DNA from: Dyella_B jejuensis
GTDB lineage: Bacteria > Pseudomonadota > Gammaproteobacteria > Xanthomonadales > Rhodanobacteraceae
NCBI RefSeq assembly: GCF_044904675.1
Contig: NZ_JADIKJ010000001.1
Location: 248,001 to 312,000 of the forward strand
Length of the DNA stretch: 64,000 nucleotides
Direction of reading: 5' to 3'
A program made the translations under genes and the position numbers. The number at the start of each line of letters is the position of its first letter. The first letter of the stretch is position 1. Below are positions 45,313-53,535 of this stretch, piece by piece. Under the pieces are notes generated by a model. That model did no database searches and was not told the origin of the DNA. It saw only the letters and a list, made by a program, of their open reading frames with translations.

Positions 45313-45332
45313 CGGGCCCGGCCACGCCACCG

Positions 45333-46100
45333 TTATCTTTCGGATTGCAGCAAGAGACCGGGCGGCAGGTTCGCCAGATAACGGCGCGTCCAGGTGACGC
45401 GCGCGCCATCGTCGAGCAGCAGGCGGTATTCGCCTTCCGGCCAGGAATGGATTTCGCGAATGGCTTCCAGGCGTACCAGCGTCGAGCGGTTGATCCGCGC
45501 AAAACGCATGGGATGGAGCCGCGACTGCATGTTCTCCAGCGTGCCGCGCAGGCGGTAACCATGCCCGCCTGCGTGGAGGTCCAGGTAATTGCGGCTGGCT
45601 TCGATCCGGCTGATCCGGTCGACGCGAACAAGTTGGGCGCTGTCGCCAGCCTGCACCAATATGTGCTCGAGATAATGCGTCGGCGCCGGCAGTCCGTTTA
45701 ACAGTCCGTCCAGCCGCCGGCCAAGATCCTGCCTGGGCACCAGGCGTTCGCGCAGGCGCTGCAGCAACCGCTCAAAGCGCTGGGGGCTGACCGGCTTGAG
45801 CAGATAATCGAACGCATGTACTTCGAATGCCTGCACCGCGCGATCGTCGTGCGCGGTGACAAACACCACTTCCGCGGGCAGCGGTTCGCCCAGTGCCCGC
45901 AGCACGGCAAAGCCATCCATGTCGGGCATGCTGATGTCCAGGAACACGACGTCCGGCCGCTCGCGGGCGATCAGCTCAAGCGCATCACGGCCGTTGCCGG
46001 CTTCGCCGGCCACCCGCACATCTTCGGCCATGGCGAGGTAGCGCCGCAGTTTATCGCGCGCCGGCGCTTCGTCATCGACTATCGCGACGCGCAAGCTCAT
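45333..46100 (-). CDS. LytTR-family response regulator
   Basis: The 255-aa protein starts at ATG 46100, overlapping the kinase stop by 4 bp (ATGA). The receiver domain has VDDEAPARDKLRRYL, phosphoacceptor Asp in VVFLDISMPDMDG, VFVTAHDD and FDYLLKPV. The C-terminal LytTR DNA-binding domain reads RISRIEASRNYLDLHAGGH, HPMRFARINRSTLVRLEAI and VTWTRRYLANL. It works with the adjacent LytS-type kinase. Its target genes are not evident from this window; the aldehyde oxidoreductase operon converges on it and need not be regulated by it. Confidence 0.93.
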   Translation of the reverse strand: MSLRVAIVDDEAPARDKLRRYLAMAEDVRVAGEAGNGRDALELIARERPDVVFLDISMPDMDGFAVLRALGEPLPAEVVFVTAHDDRAVQAFEVHAFDYLLKPVSPQRFERLLQRLRERLVPRQDLGRRLDGLLNGLPAPTHYLEHILVQAGDSAQLVRVDRISRIEASRNYLDLHAGGHGYRLRGTLENMQSRLHPMRFARINRSTLVRLEAIREIHSWPEGEYRLLLDDGARVTWTRRYLANLPPGLLLQSER

Positions 46101-47200
46101 GCCGGCGAGCCCTGCTGCAATGGCAACCACAGCCACACGCGCGTGTCTTGTTCGCCAGGCTCCAGGCGCAAGCCTGCCGCATCGCCGTAAAGATGCTTCA
46201 AGCGCGCCTCGATATTGCTCAGGCCGATACCATGGCCCCGATGCGTGCCTCCGCCTTGGCCATGGTTGCGGACGCACAGTTCAAGCCGTCCATGCTCGCG
46301 TGCCGCGCTCACATCCACGCGCCGGATTTCCGCTGCGTCGGCATGATCGATCGCATTCTCCACCAGCGGCTGCAGAACCAGGAACGGCACCGTGGCATCG
46401 CCTAGCGACGGCTCCGCCTGGATGCGCACGCTCAATTGCGCGCCAAAGCGCGCGCGCTGGATATCCAGGTACAGCTCCAATAACCGCCATTCCTCGCGCA
46501 GCGGGTGCTGCTGCGCGCGTGCGCCGAGCGTGGCGCGCAGCAGTTCGCCGATGCGGGCGAGCATTTCGTCCGCCACTCGCGGCTGGTCATACATGATGGC
46601 GGAGACGGCGTTGAGCGTGTTGAACAGGAAATGCGGATTCAGCTGCAACCTCAATGCATCCAGCTGCGCTTCCGACAGCGCCGATTCCAGTTGCGCGGCC
46701 CGCAGTTCGCGCTGCTGGCCTTGGCGGTAGCGGTCGAACATCCACAGCACCAGCGCGACCAGCAGGTAATAGAACACGTCGCTGGGAAATTCCATGAGAT
46801 AGCGCCATGCCATCACGCCATAGTCATAGCCGCCCAGTCCGCACAGCCGAAATAGCGCAACCCGCGAACCCCACATCAGGCTGGTATGCAACAAGGACAA
46901 TGCAAGCAGCACCAGCAGATGACAGCCGTAACGCAGCCACCGGTTGTGCAAAGGCCGGATACGCCGCAAGGCCGCGATCAGCACCGGAAGCAGCATGCCG
47001 AAACTCAGGCTTCCGGTCATTTCCTCGATCAGCTTGGGCCCCAGCGAAACCGGAACGCGGTCCGCCACGTCATTGAGGTAGCGGTGCAGCGCGTTGAGCA
47101 GGCCAATCAGGACGACGATGCCAAGCCAAGCGGCAAGCCAGAAACCATGCGAGCGCGGCACGGCCAACGGGTCGGCGCCGGTGTTCCGGTAGGTTTTCAT
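46097..47200 (-). CDS. LytS/YehU-type membrane sensor histidine kinase
   Basis: From ATG 47200 the protein has 367 aa, beginning MKTYRNTGADPLAV; no strong ribosome site, and the longer frame is not protein-like. Four hydrophobic helices (about 22-40, 65-85, 95-115 and 140-162) form the sensor. A coiled coil leads to the His_kinase domain with LQLNPHFLFNTLNAVSAIMY, where His is the phosphorylation site, then VPFLVLQPLVENAIDHA and HGIGLSNIEARL for ATP binding. It forms a translationally coupled pair with the LytTR regulator. Confidence 0.92.
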   Translation of the reverse strand: MKTYRNTGADPLAVPRSHGFWLAAWLGIVVLIGLLNALHRYLNDVADRVPVSLGPKLIEEMTGSLSFGMLLPVLIAALRRIRPLHNRWLRYGCHLLVLLALSLLHTSLMWGSRVALFRLCGLGGYDYGVMAWRYLMEFPSDVFYYLLVALVLWMFDRYRQGQQRELRAAQLESALSEAQLDALRLQLNPHFLFNTLNAVSAIMYDQPRVADEMLARIGELLRATLGARAQQHPLREEWRLLELYLDIQRARFGAQLSVRIQAEPSLGDATVPFLVLQPLVENAIDHADAAEIRRVDVSAAREHGRLELCVRNHGQGGGTHRGHGIGLSNIEARLKHLYGDAAGLRLEPGEQDTRVWLWLPLQQGSPA

Positions 47201-47381
47201 GCAATGGGTGGCCCCGGCGGCTCGTGGATGAGTCGATCGGGCAAATAGTAAGGGAAAGCCCAGCCACGCAGGCAACGCCGGACCTGCCGGCGTCGATGGC
47301 CGCCATGGCGCGGGGCCATCCGCATTGACGGCAAGCCACGTGCGGAAAATGATGATGCGCCATCCTGGAGCATCCCTAGCC

Positions 47382-47846
47382 ATGCACATACTTCCCGGCG
47401 ACCTCGATGACCCTCGCATCATGGCGCTGCTGCATACGCACGTGACCATCGCCCGCGCCCAGACCGCGCGCGATAGCGCCCATGCACTGGATATCGACGG
47501 CTTGCGTGCGGCCGATATTCACTTCTGGGCCGCCTGGGAACACGACCAGTTGCTGGGTATTGCCGCGCTGCGGCGGCTCTCGGCGACGCATGGCGAAATA
47601 AAATCCATGCACACCGCGCAGGCTGTGCGTCAACACGGCACCGGCAGCGCGTTATTGCGCCACCTTATCGGCGCCGCTCGCGCCAGCGGCATGTCGCGCC
47701 TGAGCCTGGAGACCGGTGCGTGGGATTATTTCATTCCCGCCCGTGCGTTCTATCGCCGGCACGGATTCGTGGAATGCCCGCCATTTGGCAACTACCTGGC
47801 CGATGCCAACAGTGTGTTCATGTCGCTCGATCTTGATGCTTGCTGA
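47382..47846 (+). CDS. GNAT family N-acetyltransferase
   Basis: 154 aa from ATG 47382; an upstream in-frame Met would overlap the divergent kinase promoter. The GNAT fold is visible: IKSMHTAQAVRQHGTGSALL is the acetyl-CoA loop (motif A, Q/R-x-x-G-x-G/A), followed by SRLSLETGAWDYFIPARAFY and RRHGFVEC. Sequence pattern is like the YhbS/PA4866-type small enzymes, but the substrate is unknown. Single gene, divergent from the LytS kinase. Confidence 0.85.
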   Translation: MHILPGDLDDPRIMALLHTHVTIARAQTARDSAHALDIDGLRAADIHFWAAWEHDQLLGIAALRRLSATHGEIKSMHTAQAVRQHGTGSALLRHLIGAARASGMSRLSLETGAWDYFIPARAFYRRHGFVECPPFGNYLADANSVFMSLDLDAC

Positions 47847-47999
47847 CTTCGCCACATCCGCTTGAATCGCATAAAGCGGCGCCGGATCCATGCAGGCACC
47901 CGGCGCCGAATGTATGGCCTGCCAAATACGCCATGCCACACGACCGGTACTGAATCGCCATGCATGCCGATGAAGCAGGCCCTTTTCCCTGAGTTTCCC

Positions 48000-48419
48000 T
48001 CAGGTGTTTTTATGGCTCTGCCGCCCCGCTTCCGCGTGCTGTTCGCTACTGCCGCCGCGGGTGTTGCTCGCGCCTGCTTGCGATGCGCTGCCCGCCGCAT
48101 TCCGCGCCTGGCCGCCATGGCTGCTTTCGCCGCCCTTGCGGCCGATATCCGCCATATGGCTGCGATCTTCACTGACCGCTTCGCCGCCCTTTTGTCCGAT
48201 CGCCGACATGTGCTGCCGATCCTGGCTTACCGATTCGCCGCCCTTGCGACCCGCCTCGCGGGCTTCTTCCGAACTGAATTCATGTGCGTTGCCGCTTTCG
48301 TGTGCCGCGCGCCCGCCCTCGCTGGCGATTTCGCGTTGCTTGGATTCATCCATGCCTGCAAAGCCGCGACCGCCACCCTGTCCGCCACGGTTGTTACCGG
48401 TGTTCTGATGCGTTGCCAT
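48000..48419 (-). CDS. KGG-domain (YciG/con-10-like) stress protein
   Basis: The 139-aa protein has AGGAG 9 nt before ATG 48419. It is almost wholly built of Gly/Ser/His-rich repeats with KGG or GGR-AA motifs: GMDESKQREIASEGGRAA, EAREAGRKGGESVSQD, AIGQKGGEAVSED and DIGRKGGESSHGG. It lacks any hydrophobic core and should be unfolded in solution. KGG proteins such as YciG and fungal con-10 are made in stationary phase or desiccation stress. Its proximity to mntH, a DUF892 protein and manganese catalase matches the yciGFE-katN locus of enterobacteria. Confidence 0.88.
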   Translation of the reverse strand: MATHQNTGNNRGGQGGGRGFAGMDESKQREIASEGGRAAHESGNAHEFSSEEAREAGRKGGESVSQDRQHMSAIGQKGGEAVSEDRSHMADIGRKGGESSHGGQARNAAGSASQAGASNTRGGSSEQHAEAGRQSHKNT

Positions 48420-48550
48420 TATCGTAACTCCTGCTCTTATCTTCGATACCGTACGACACGCAAATGTGCCGCACGAAAGCCATCATGGCGAGATGCATCT
48501 GTAGCTGGAGTCTGTGCGCGGTGAAACCATTTCCACATAGAACGCAGCGA

Positions 48551-48988
48551 TCAAGCGCATGCCTGCCTTGAAAAAGAGCGGCAGAAGTGTCTTTTCCATT
48601 GCCGAGGAGGGTTGAACAGCAAGACACTTCTGCCGCGACACAAACCATCAGACACCGCACTCAACAAAACGGGAACAGCGACGCCGAGCATCGCGAAGAT
48701 TTTCTTCGAGGGCCTGCCGCTGCGACGCCAACAATGGGTCGCGAGCCGCGCCATCGCCTCGCCATAGCGCACACACAAACGTTGCCACGCCAGGCGCCGG
48801 CCCTGTTGCGCATCCGGCAACGCGCGCAACATTGTGATGAGCACGCGCCTCGTGCCGTCTCGAGCGAAAATGGACTCGTTGTGTTCCACGATAACCTCGC
48901 AGAGCGCGTCAGAGAAAACATGCCGGGTCAGCATGCCCGCACGGCGAGGAAGGCGGCGTCTGGAGCGAGTCAACGGGCTCTTCCACAT
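48551..48988 (-). CDS. Doubtful small hypothetical ORF
   Basis: A 145-codon frame begins MWKSPLTRSRRRLP and later reads MLRALPDAQQGRRLAWQRL, with GC-rich third positions in its middle. A GAGGG lies 12 nt upstream of the start. No family is recognised. Against it, a terminator-like hairpin lies inside its last 30 codons, and the C-terminal part is Cys/Arg-rich. It may be a decayed gene. Confidence 0.25.
   Translation of the reverse strand: MWKSPLTRSRRRLPRRAGMLTRHVFSDALCEVIVEHNESIFARDGTRRVLITMLRALPDAQQGRRLAWQRLCVRYGEAMARLATHCWRRSGRPSKKIFAMLGVAVPVLLSAVSDGLCRGRSVLLFNPPRQWKRHFCRSFSRQACA
48565..48636 (-). terminator. Long-loop terminator-like hairpin on the minus strand
   Basis: GCGGCAGAAGTGTCTT at 48578-48593 is the exact reverse complement of AAGACACTTCTGCCGC at 48621-48636, with a 27-nt loop. 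On the minus strand the stem is followed by TCTTTTTC, so it would end a transcript coming from the right. No firm gene for that transcript is visible. Confidence 0.6.
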
Positions 48989-49036
48989 CGCGCGGCGATG
49001 CCCTCTGCAAAGGGTTAACCTACGCGCAGCCTGCAC

Positions 49037-50365
49037 GTGTCGCTTCCTACCATCGCCTTGCATCTTCTTGAGGACGCCCATTTGGACGCCAGGTACGACC
49101 CAGCCAGCCAGCATCCCGACGAAGCGACGCTACGGGAGATGCGCGCCGTGCTCAGCGGCAAACGTCGCGGATTCGCCGCGCTCACGCCGTTTGCCGGGCC
49201 GGCGATCGTCGTATCGGTGGCCTATATGGACCCGGGCAATTTCGCCACCAACATACAGGCGGGTGCCCGCTACGGCTATGGCTTGCTATGGGTGGTGCTG
49301 GTCGCCAACGCGATCGCGATGCTGTTCCAGGCGATGTCGGCGAAACTAGGCATTGTGACCGGGAGGAACCTGGCCCAGCTTTGCCGGGAAAGTTTTCCCG
49401 CGCCGCTGGTGTGGACGATGTGGATCGTGAGCGAAATCGCCGCCATGGCGACCGATCTTGCCGAGTTCCTTGGCGGCGCGATAGGACTCAGCCTGGTGTT
49501 TCATTTGCCGATGCTGATCGGCATGGCCATCACGGCGGCCGTGACCTATGCGCTGCTGCTGCTCGAGCGACGCGGCTTCCGGCGGCTGGAGCTGACCATC
49601 GGTGCGCTGGTGGGCATCGTCGGGCTGGCCTATCTGGCCGAACTTTTCATCGTCCCGATCGGCTGGGCGGATGCAGGGCGGCAGTTGCTGCTGCCGCGCC
49701 TGCCTGATGCGCAGGCTTGCGTGCTTGCAGTAGGCATCATTGGGGCCACCGTCATGCCCCACGCACTGTTCCTGCACTCGGGCTTGACGCAAGCGCGCTT
49801 TCCGACACGTTCGGAGAATGAACGACGCAAGGTGCTGCGCTTCTCGAACATCGAAGTGGTGGTGGCGCTCACCATTGCCGGCGTGATCAACCTGGCCATG
49901 GTCATGATGGCCGCCGGCGCCTTCCACGCCGGCCATCGGGACGTGGCTGAAATACAAACCGCTTACCTCACGCTGACACCGCTGCTGGGACATGCGGCGG
50001 CCGTCATCTTCCTGGTGTCGCTGATCGCATCGGGTATATCGAGTTCAGTGGTCGGCACGATGGCCGGCCAGTTGGTGATGCAGGGCTTCGTGGGCTTCGC
50101 CATCCCATTGTGGCTGCGTCGCGTGATCACCATGTTGCCCAGTTTCGCCGTGATCTACCTGGGCGTCGACGCTACGCGCGCACTGGTGCTCAGCCAGGCA
50201 GTGCTAAGCATTGCGTTGCCTTTTCCCATGCTGGCGCTGATCTGGTTTATTGCACGCCGGAAGTCCATGGGCGTGTACCGCAGCGGTGCGCCGACGTTGC
50301 TTGCCGCGGCAGTCGCCGCGTGCTTCGTGATCGCACTCAACCTTTTGCTGCTGACGCAGGCGTAA
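49037..50365 (+). CDS. mntH: NRAMP-family divalent metal (Mn2+) transporter
   Basis: MntH imports Mn2+ (and Fe2+) with protons across the inner membrane. The 442-aa protein starts at GTG 49037; the start is not firm because no Shine-Dalgarno is seen. About eleven membrane helices are present. The metal-site motifs are intact: AYMDPGNFATNIQAGARYGY in helix 1 and GATVMPHALFLHSGLTQ in helix 6, both essential for transport. The ferritin-like DUF892 gene and manganese catalase follow on the same strand, so the manganese supply and its user are side by side. Regulation by MntR or Fur is plausible but no site is clear. Confidence 0.93.
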   Translation: MSLPTIALHLLEDAHLDARYDPASQHPDEATLREMRAVLSGKRRGFAALTPFAGPAIVVSVAYMDPGNFATNIQAGARYGYGLLWVVLVANAIAMLFQAMSAKLGIVTGRNLAQLCRESFPAPLVWTMWIVSEIAAMATDLAEFLGGAIGLSLVFHLPMLIGMAITAAVTYALLLLERRGFRRLELTIGALVGIVGLAYLAELFIVPIGWADAGRQLLLPRLPDAQACVLAVGIIGATVMPHALFLHSGLTQARFPTRSENERRKVLRFSNIEVVVALTIAGVINLAMVMMAAGAFHAGHRDVAEIQTAYLTLTPLLGHAAAVIFLVSLIASGISSSVVGTMAGQLVMQGFVGFAIPLWLRRVITMLPSFAVIYLGVDATRALVLSQAVLSIALPFPMLALIWFIARRKSMGVYRSGAPTLLAAAVAACFVIALNLLLLTQA

Positions 50366-50484
50366 CGAAACTGGGCAGTCGTGTCTTGCCTGCCTTGACG
50401 CTCACTTGACCCGCTATCGACCCCGACGCGCTCACAGTGCGAGCGCGGACTTTTTCTTCGTCCGCGTTGATCGAGGGCGACTGC

Positions 50485-50994
50485 ATGGCCGAACACAAAG
50501 AAAACCTGCTCGACTGGTTGCGTGATGCCCACGCCATGGAGCAGCAGGCCGAGCAGATGCTCAAGGCCCAGGCGTCGCGCATCCAGCATTACCCGGAACT
50601 CAAGGCGCGCCTTGAAGCACACCTCGAAGAGACGCTGCAACAGCAGAAGATCGTCGAGGATTGCATCACCCGTCTCGGCGGCAAGCCCTCGACGGCGAAA
50701 GACCTCGCCGGCAAGGCGATGGCCTTCGCCCAGGGCGTCGGCGGCATGGCCGTCAGCGATGAAGTAATCAAGGGCGCGATCGCCGGCTATGTGTTCGAGA
50801 ATATCGAGATCGCTACCTACACGGTGCTGATCGCGGCGGCCAAGTCCATCGGCGATACCGCCACGCAACGCGCCTGCGAAACGATCCTGCCGCAGGAACA
50901 GGCGATGGCCCGCTGGCTACTCGAGCATCTTCCGGATGTCACCACCCAATACCTCGCGCGCGACGCGGCCGAAGGGCTCGTCGCCAAACGCTGA
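50485..50994 (+). CDS. DUF892 (YciE/YciF-like) ferritin-like protein
   Basis: 169 aa from ATG 50485 behind GAGGG. The four-helix pattern carries the ferritin-like ligands: MEQQAEQMLK, HLEETLQQQKIVEDC, FENIEIATYTVLIAAA and ILPQEQAMARWL, giving E and E/Q ligands in each helix. YciE and YciF are DUF892 proteins of enterobacterial stress loci. Iron or manganese storage or a peroxidase-like role is possible but not demonstrated. It precedes manganese catalase by 44 bp on the same strand. Confidence 0.88.
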   Translation: MAEHKENLLDWLRDAHAMEQQAEQMLKAQASRIQHYPELKARLEAHLEETLQQQKIVEDCITRLGGKPSTAKDLAGKAMAFAQGVGGMAVSDEVIKGAIAGYVFENIEIATYTVLIAAAKSIGDTATQRACETILPQEQAMARWLLEHLPDVTTQYLARDAAEGLVAKR

Positions 50995-51038
50995 CGCGGC
51001 ATCCGCCCGCACAGCAACCCACCCCTGGAGAAATTCCC

Positions 51039-51908
51039 ATGTTTGCCCATAACAAGCGGTTGCAGTACTCCGTCCACGTTTCCGAATGCAATCCGGGATT
51101 GGCCAACCTGATGCTGGAGCAATTCGGCGGACCGCAAGGCGAACTCGCCGCGGCAATGCGCTATTTCACGCAGGCCCTGGCCGAAGAAGACCCCGGCCGC
51201 AAGGATCTGTTGCTGGATATCGCCACCGAGGAACTGAGCCACCTGGAAGTGATCGGCTCGATCGTTGCCATGCTCAACCGCGGCGCCAAAGGCGAATTGG
51301 CCGAAGGCGTGGCCGAAGCGGCCGACCTGTACCGTTCGCTGCAAGGACCGGGCAACGATTCGCACGTCACCCAGGTACTCTATGGCGGCGGCCCTGCGTT
51401 GACCAATTCCGGCGGCCAGCTGTGGAACGCAGGCTATATCGATTCGATCGGCGATCCCACGTGCGACTTGCGCTCGAATATCGCGGCCGAATCACGCGCC
51501 AAGATCATTTACGAACGGCTGATCAACGTGACCGCCGATCCTGGCGTAAAGGATGCGCTGGGCTTCCTGATGACGCGAGAAATCGCCCACCAGCTATCAT
51601 TCGAGAAAGCGCTGTACGCCATCGAGCCGAATTTCCCACCCGGCAAGCTGCCCGGCAAGGACGGATTCACGCGCATGTATGTCAACACTTCGCAAGGCGA
51701 AGGCGATACGCGCGGACCCTGGAACAGTGACGACAACTTCAACTTCGTCACCGATCCCGACGAATTCCTGGCGATGGACGGTGGCGATGGACGCGCGAAG
51801 GTAAAGCTGGATTCCGAGGACAAGCAATGCGTAAAGGCCTTCGCCACGCGCACGGCGTCCAATCCGGACAGCAATCCCACCACCGGTGCGGAATTGGGCG
51901 GGGCCTGA
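51039..51908 (+). CDS. katN: Manganese catalase
   Basis: This enzyme disproportionates hydrogen peroxide with a di-manganese centre. The 289-aa protein starts at ATG 51039 (GGAGAAATTCCC upstream). Metal ligands appear in GGPQGELAAAMRYFTQA (Glu), LLLDIATEELSHLEVIGSIV (Glu, His), NIAAESRAKIIYERL (Glu) and LMTREIAHQLSFEKAL (Glu, His). The C-terminal tail GADLGGA-like region is disordered. The gene order mntH, DUF892, katN strongly suggests an oxidative and general-stress operon. The symbol is by family similarity to Salmonella KatN. Confidence 0.93.
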   Translation: MFAHNKRLQYSVHVSECNPGLANLMLEQFGGPQGELAAAMRYFTQALAEEDPGRKDLLLDIATEELSHLEVIGSIVAMLNRGAKGELAEGVAEAADLYRSLQGPGNDSHVTQVLYGGGPALTNSGGQLWNAGYIDSIGDPTCDLRSNIAAESRAKIIYERLINVTADPGVKDALGFLMTREIAHQLSFEKALYAIEPNFPPGKLPGKDGFTRMYVNTSQGEGDTRGPWNSDDNFNFVTDPDEFLAMDGGDGRAKVKLDSEDKQCVKAFATRTASNPDSNPTTGAELGGA

Positions 51909-52026
51909 TCGCGACGGCGAATGGACGGTGCATGCCTGATGCCTGAAGGAGTTCGATCACCGTGACGCGCGGAGGACGCATGTGCAATCCAAGGCGGCTA
52001 CATCCGGCACAGCGAGGTACCCGGCG

Positions 52027-53427
52027 ATGAGCCGCCGCTTCGACGCGATCATCGTCGGTGCCGGCCAGGCCGGCCCGCCGCTGGCCGGCCGCCTTACCGC
52101 TGCGGGCATGCAAGTGGCTTTGGTCGAACGTCAGTTTTTCGGTGGCACCTGCGTCAATACCGGCTGCATGCCGACCAAGACCCTGGTAGCCAGCGCGCGC
52201 GTCGCGCACCAGGTGCGGCGCGCCGCCGATTACGGTGTCGTGCTCGGCGGCGAAGTGGGCATCGACTTTCAGCGAGTCATGGCACGCGCGCACACGGTGA
52301 CCGACAACGCGCGCGGCAACGTCGAACGCTGGCTCGATGGCATGCATGGACTCACCGTGCTGCGCGGCCATGCCCGCTTCGAAAGCCATGACAGCTTGCG
52401 CATCGGTGGGGAAGCCATCAGCGCGCCGCGCATCTTCCTCAACGTCGGCGGTCGTGCGCTGGTGCCGGATATGCCCGGCGTGCACGCTATTCCCTACCTC
52501 ACCAACACCTCGATCCTGCAGCTCGATATCTTGCCGGAGCATCTGGCGATCGTCGGCGGCAGTTATATCGGGCTGGAGTTTGCGCAAATGTTCCGCCGCT
52601 TTGGTGCGAAGGTGACCATCATCGAGCAGCAGCCGACCCTGATCGGTCGCGAGGACGACGATGTCTCCAGCACCATCGCCGAGATCCTGCAAGGCGAAGG
52701 GATCGCCGTGCGCACCCATGCCGAGTGCGTCGCTTTCGCCAAGCATGCGAGCGGTATCGCGGTAAAAGTCGATTGTGCCTGTGCCTCCGGCGATCCCGGA
52801 CTCATCGTCAGCCACGTCTTGCTGGCCGTAGGGCGCCGGCCCAATACCGACGATCTCGGACTGGAACATGCCGGCGTATCCACCGACAAGCATGGTTACA
52901 TCACGGTGGATGACACGCTCGCCACCAGCGTGCCGGGAATCTGGGCCATGGGCGATTGCAACGGCCGCGGCGCATTCACCCATACCGCGTACAACGATTT
53001 CGAAATCATCGCGGCCAATCTGCTTGATGGCGGCCAGCGGCGCGTGTCCTCGCGTATTGCCGGCTATGCCTTGTATATCGACCCGCCGCTGGGCCGCGTG
53101 GGCATGACCGAAGCGCAAGCACGCGCCAGCGGCAAGCGCGTACTGGTTTCCAAGCGGCCGATGTCGCGCGTTGGCCGCGCGGTGGAACGCGATGAAACGC
53201 AGGGCTTCATGAAAATCGTCGCCGACGCCGACACCCATCGCATACTGGGCGCGGCAATCCTCGGCATCAGCGGCGACGAGGCTATCCATGGCGTCATCGA
53301 CCTGATGAACGCCGACCAGCCTTACGACACATTGCAATGGGCGGTGCCGATCCATCCGACCGTGTCGGAACTGCTGCCGACGCTGGTGGGCGAACTCAAG
53401 CCGGTTTGCCGCCCCGCTTCCTCGTAG
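52027..53427 (+). CDS. FAD-dependent pyridine nucleotide-disulfide oxidoreductase
   Basis: 466 aa from ATG 52027 (GCGAGG, 10 nt). FAD loop IIVGAGQAGPPLAGRL, redox disulfide GGTCVNTGCMPTKTL, NAD loop AIVGGSYIGLEFAQMFRRFG, FAD contact VPGIWAMGDCNGRG and the C-terminal base motif HPTVSELLPTL are all present. It is close to mercuric reductase and related enzymes, but has no MerA heavy-metal domain. The C-terminal Cys pair of MerA is also absent, so mercury reduction is unlikely. It follows manganese catalase and probably serves thiol or quinone redox balance there. Confidence 0.88.
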   Translation: MSRRFDAIIVGAGQAGPPLAGRLTAAGMQVALVERQFFGGTCVNTGCMPTKTLVASARVAHQVRRAADYGVVLGGEVGIDFQRVMARAHTVTDNARGNVERWLDGMHGLTVLRGHARFESHDSLRIGGEAISAPRIFLNVGGRALVPDMPGVHAIPYLTNTSILQLDILPEHLAIVGGSYIGLEFAQMFRRFGAKVTIIEQQPTLIGREDDDVSSTIAEILQGEGIAVRTHAECVAFAKHASGIAVKVDCACASGDPGLIVSHVLLAVGRRPNTDDLGLEHAGVSTDKHGYITVDDTLATSVPGIWAMGDCNGRGAFTHTAYNDFEIIAANLLDGGQRRVSSRIAGYALYIDPPLGRVGMTEAQARASGKRVLVSKRPMSRVGRAVERDETQGFMKIVADADTHRILGAAILGISGDEAIHGVIDLMNADQPYDTLQWAVPIHPTVSELLPTLVGELKPVCRPASS

Positions 53428-53535
53428 CCGGAACAGATCAATGCTGGCGAATCGGACAATCGCCAAGCGCCAAGACGCCATTGACCTGCATGGATCGCTC
53501 GCAATCGGCAGCGCGTGCCGATCGCGACAGCACGC

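Larger units (their letters stand above)
48420..49036. other. Divergent region between the KGG gene and mntH, with a long hairpin
   Basis: Besides the low-confidence minus-strand frame at 48551-48988, this 617-bp region holds a 16-bp perfect inverted repeat (48578-48636) with T-rich sequence beyond it on the minus strand. The KGG promoter should be near 48440-48560; mntH's promoter lies near 48900-49030. No recognised manganese riboswitch was found. Confidence 0.45.

Noticed and set aside
52027..53427. Considered as mercuric reductase
   Set aside because: The active-site disulfide is present but the MerA heavy-metal domain and C-terminal Cys pair are missing; catalase context fits better.
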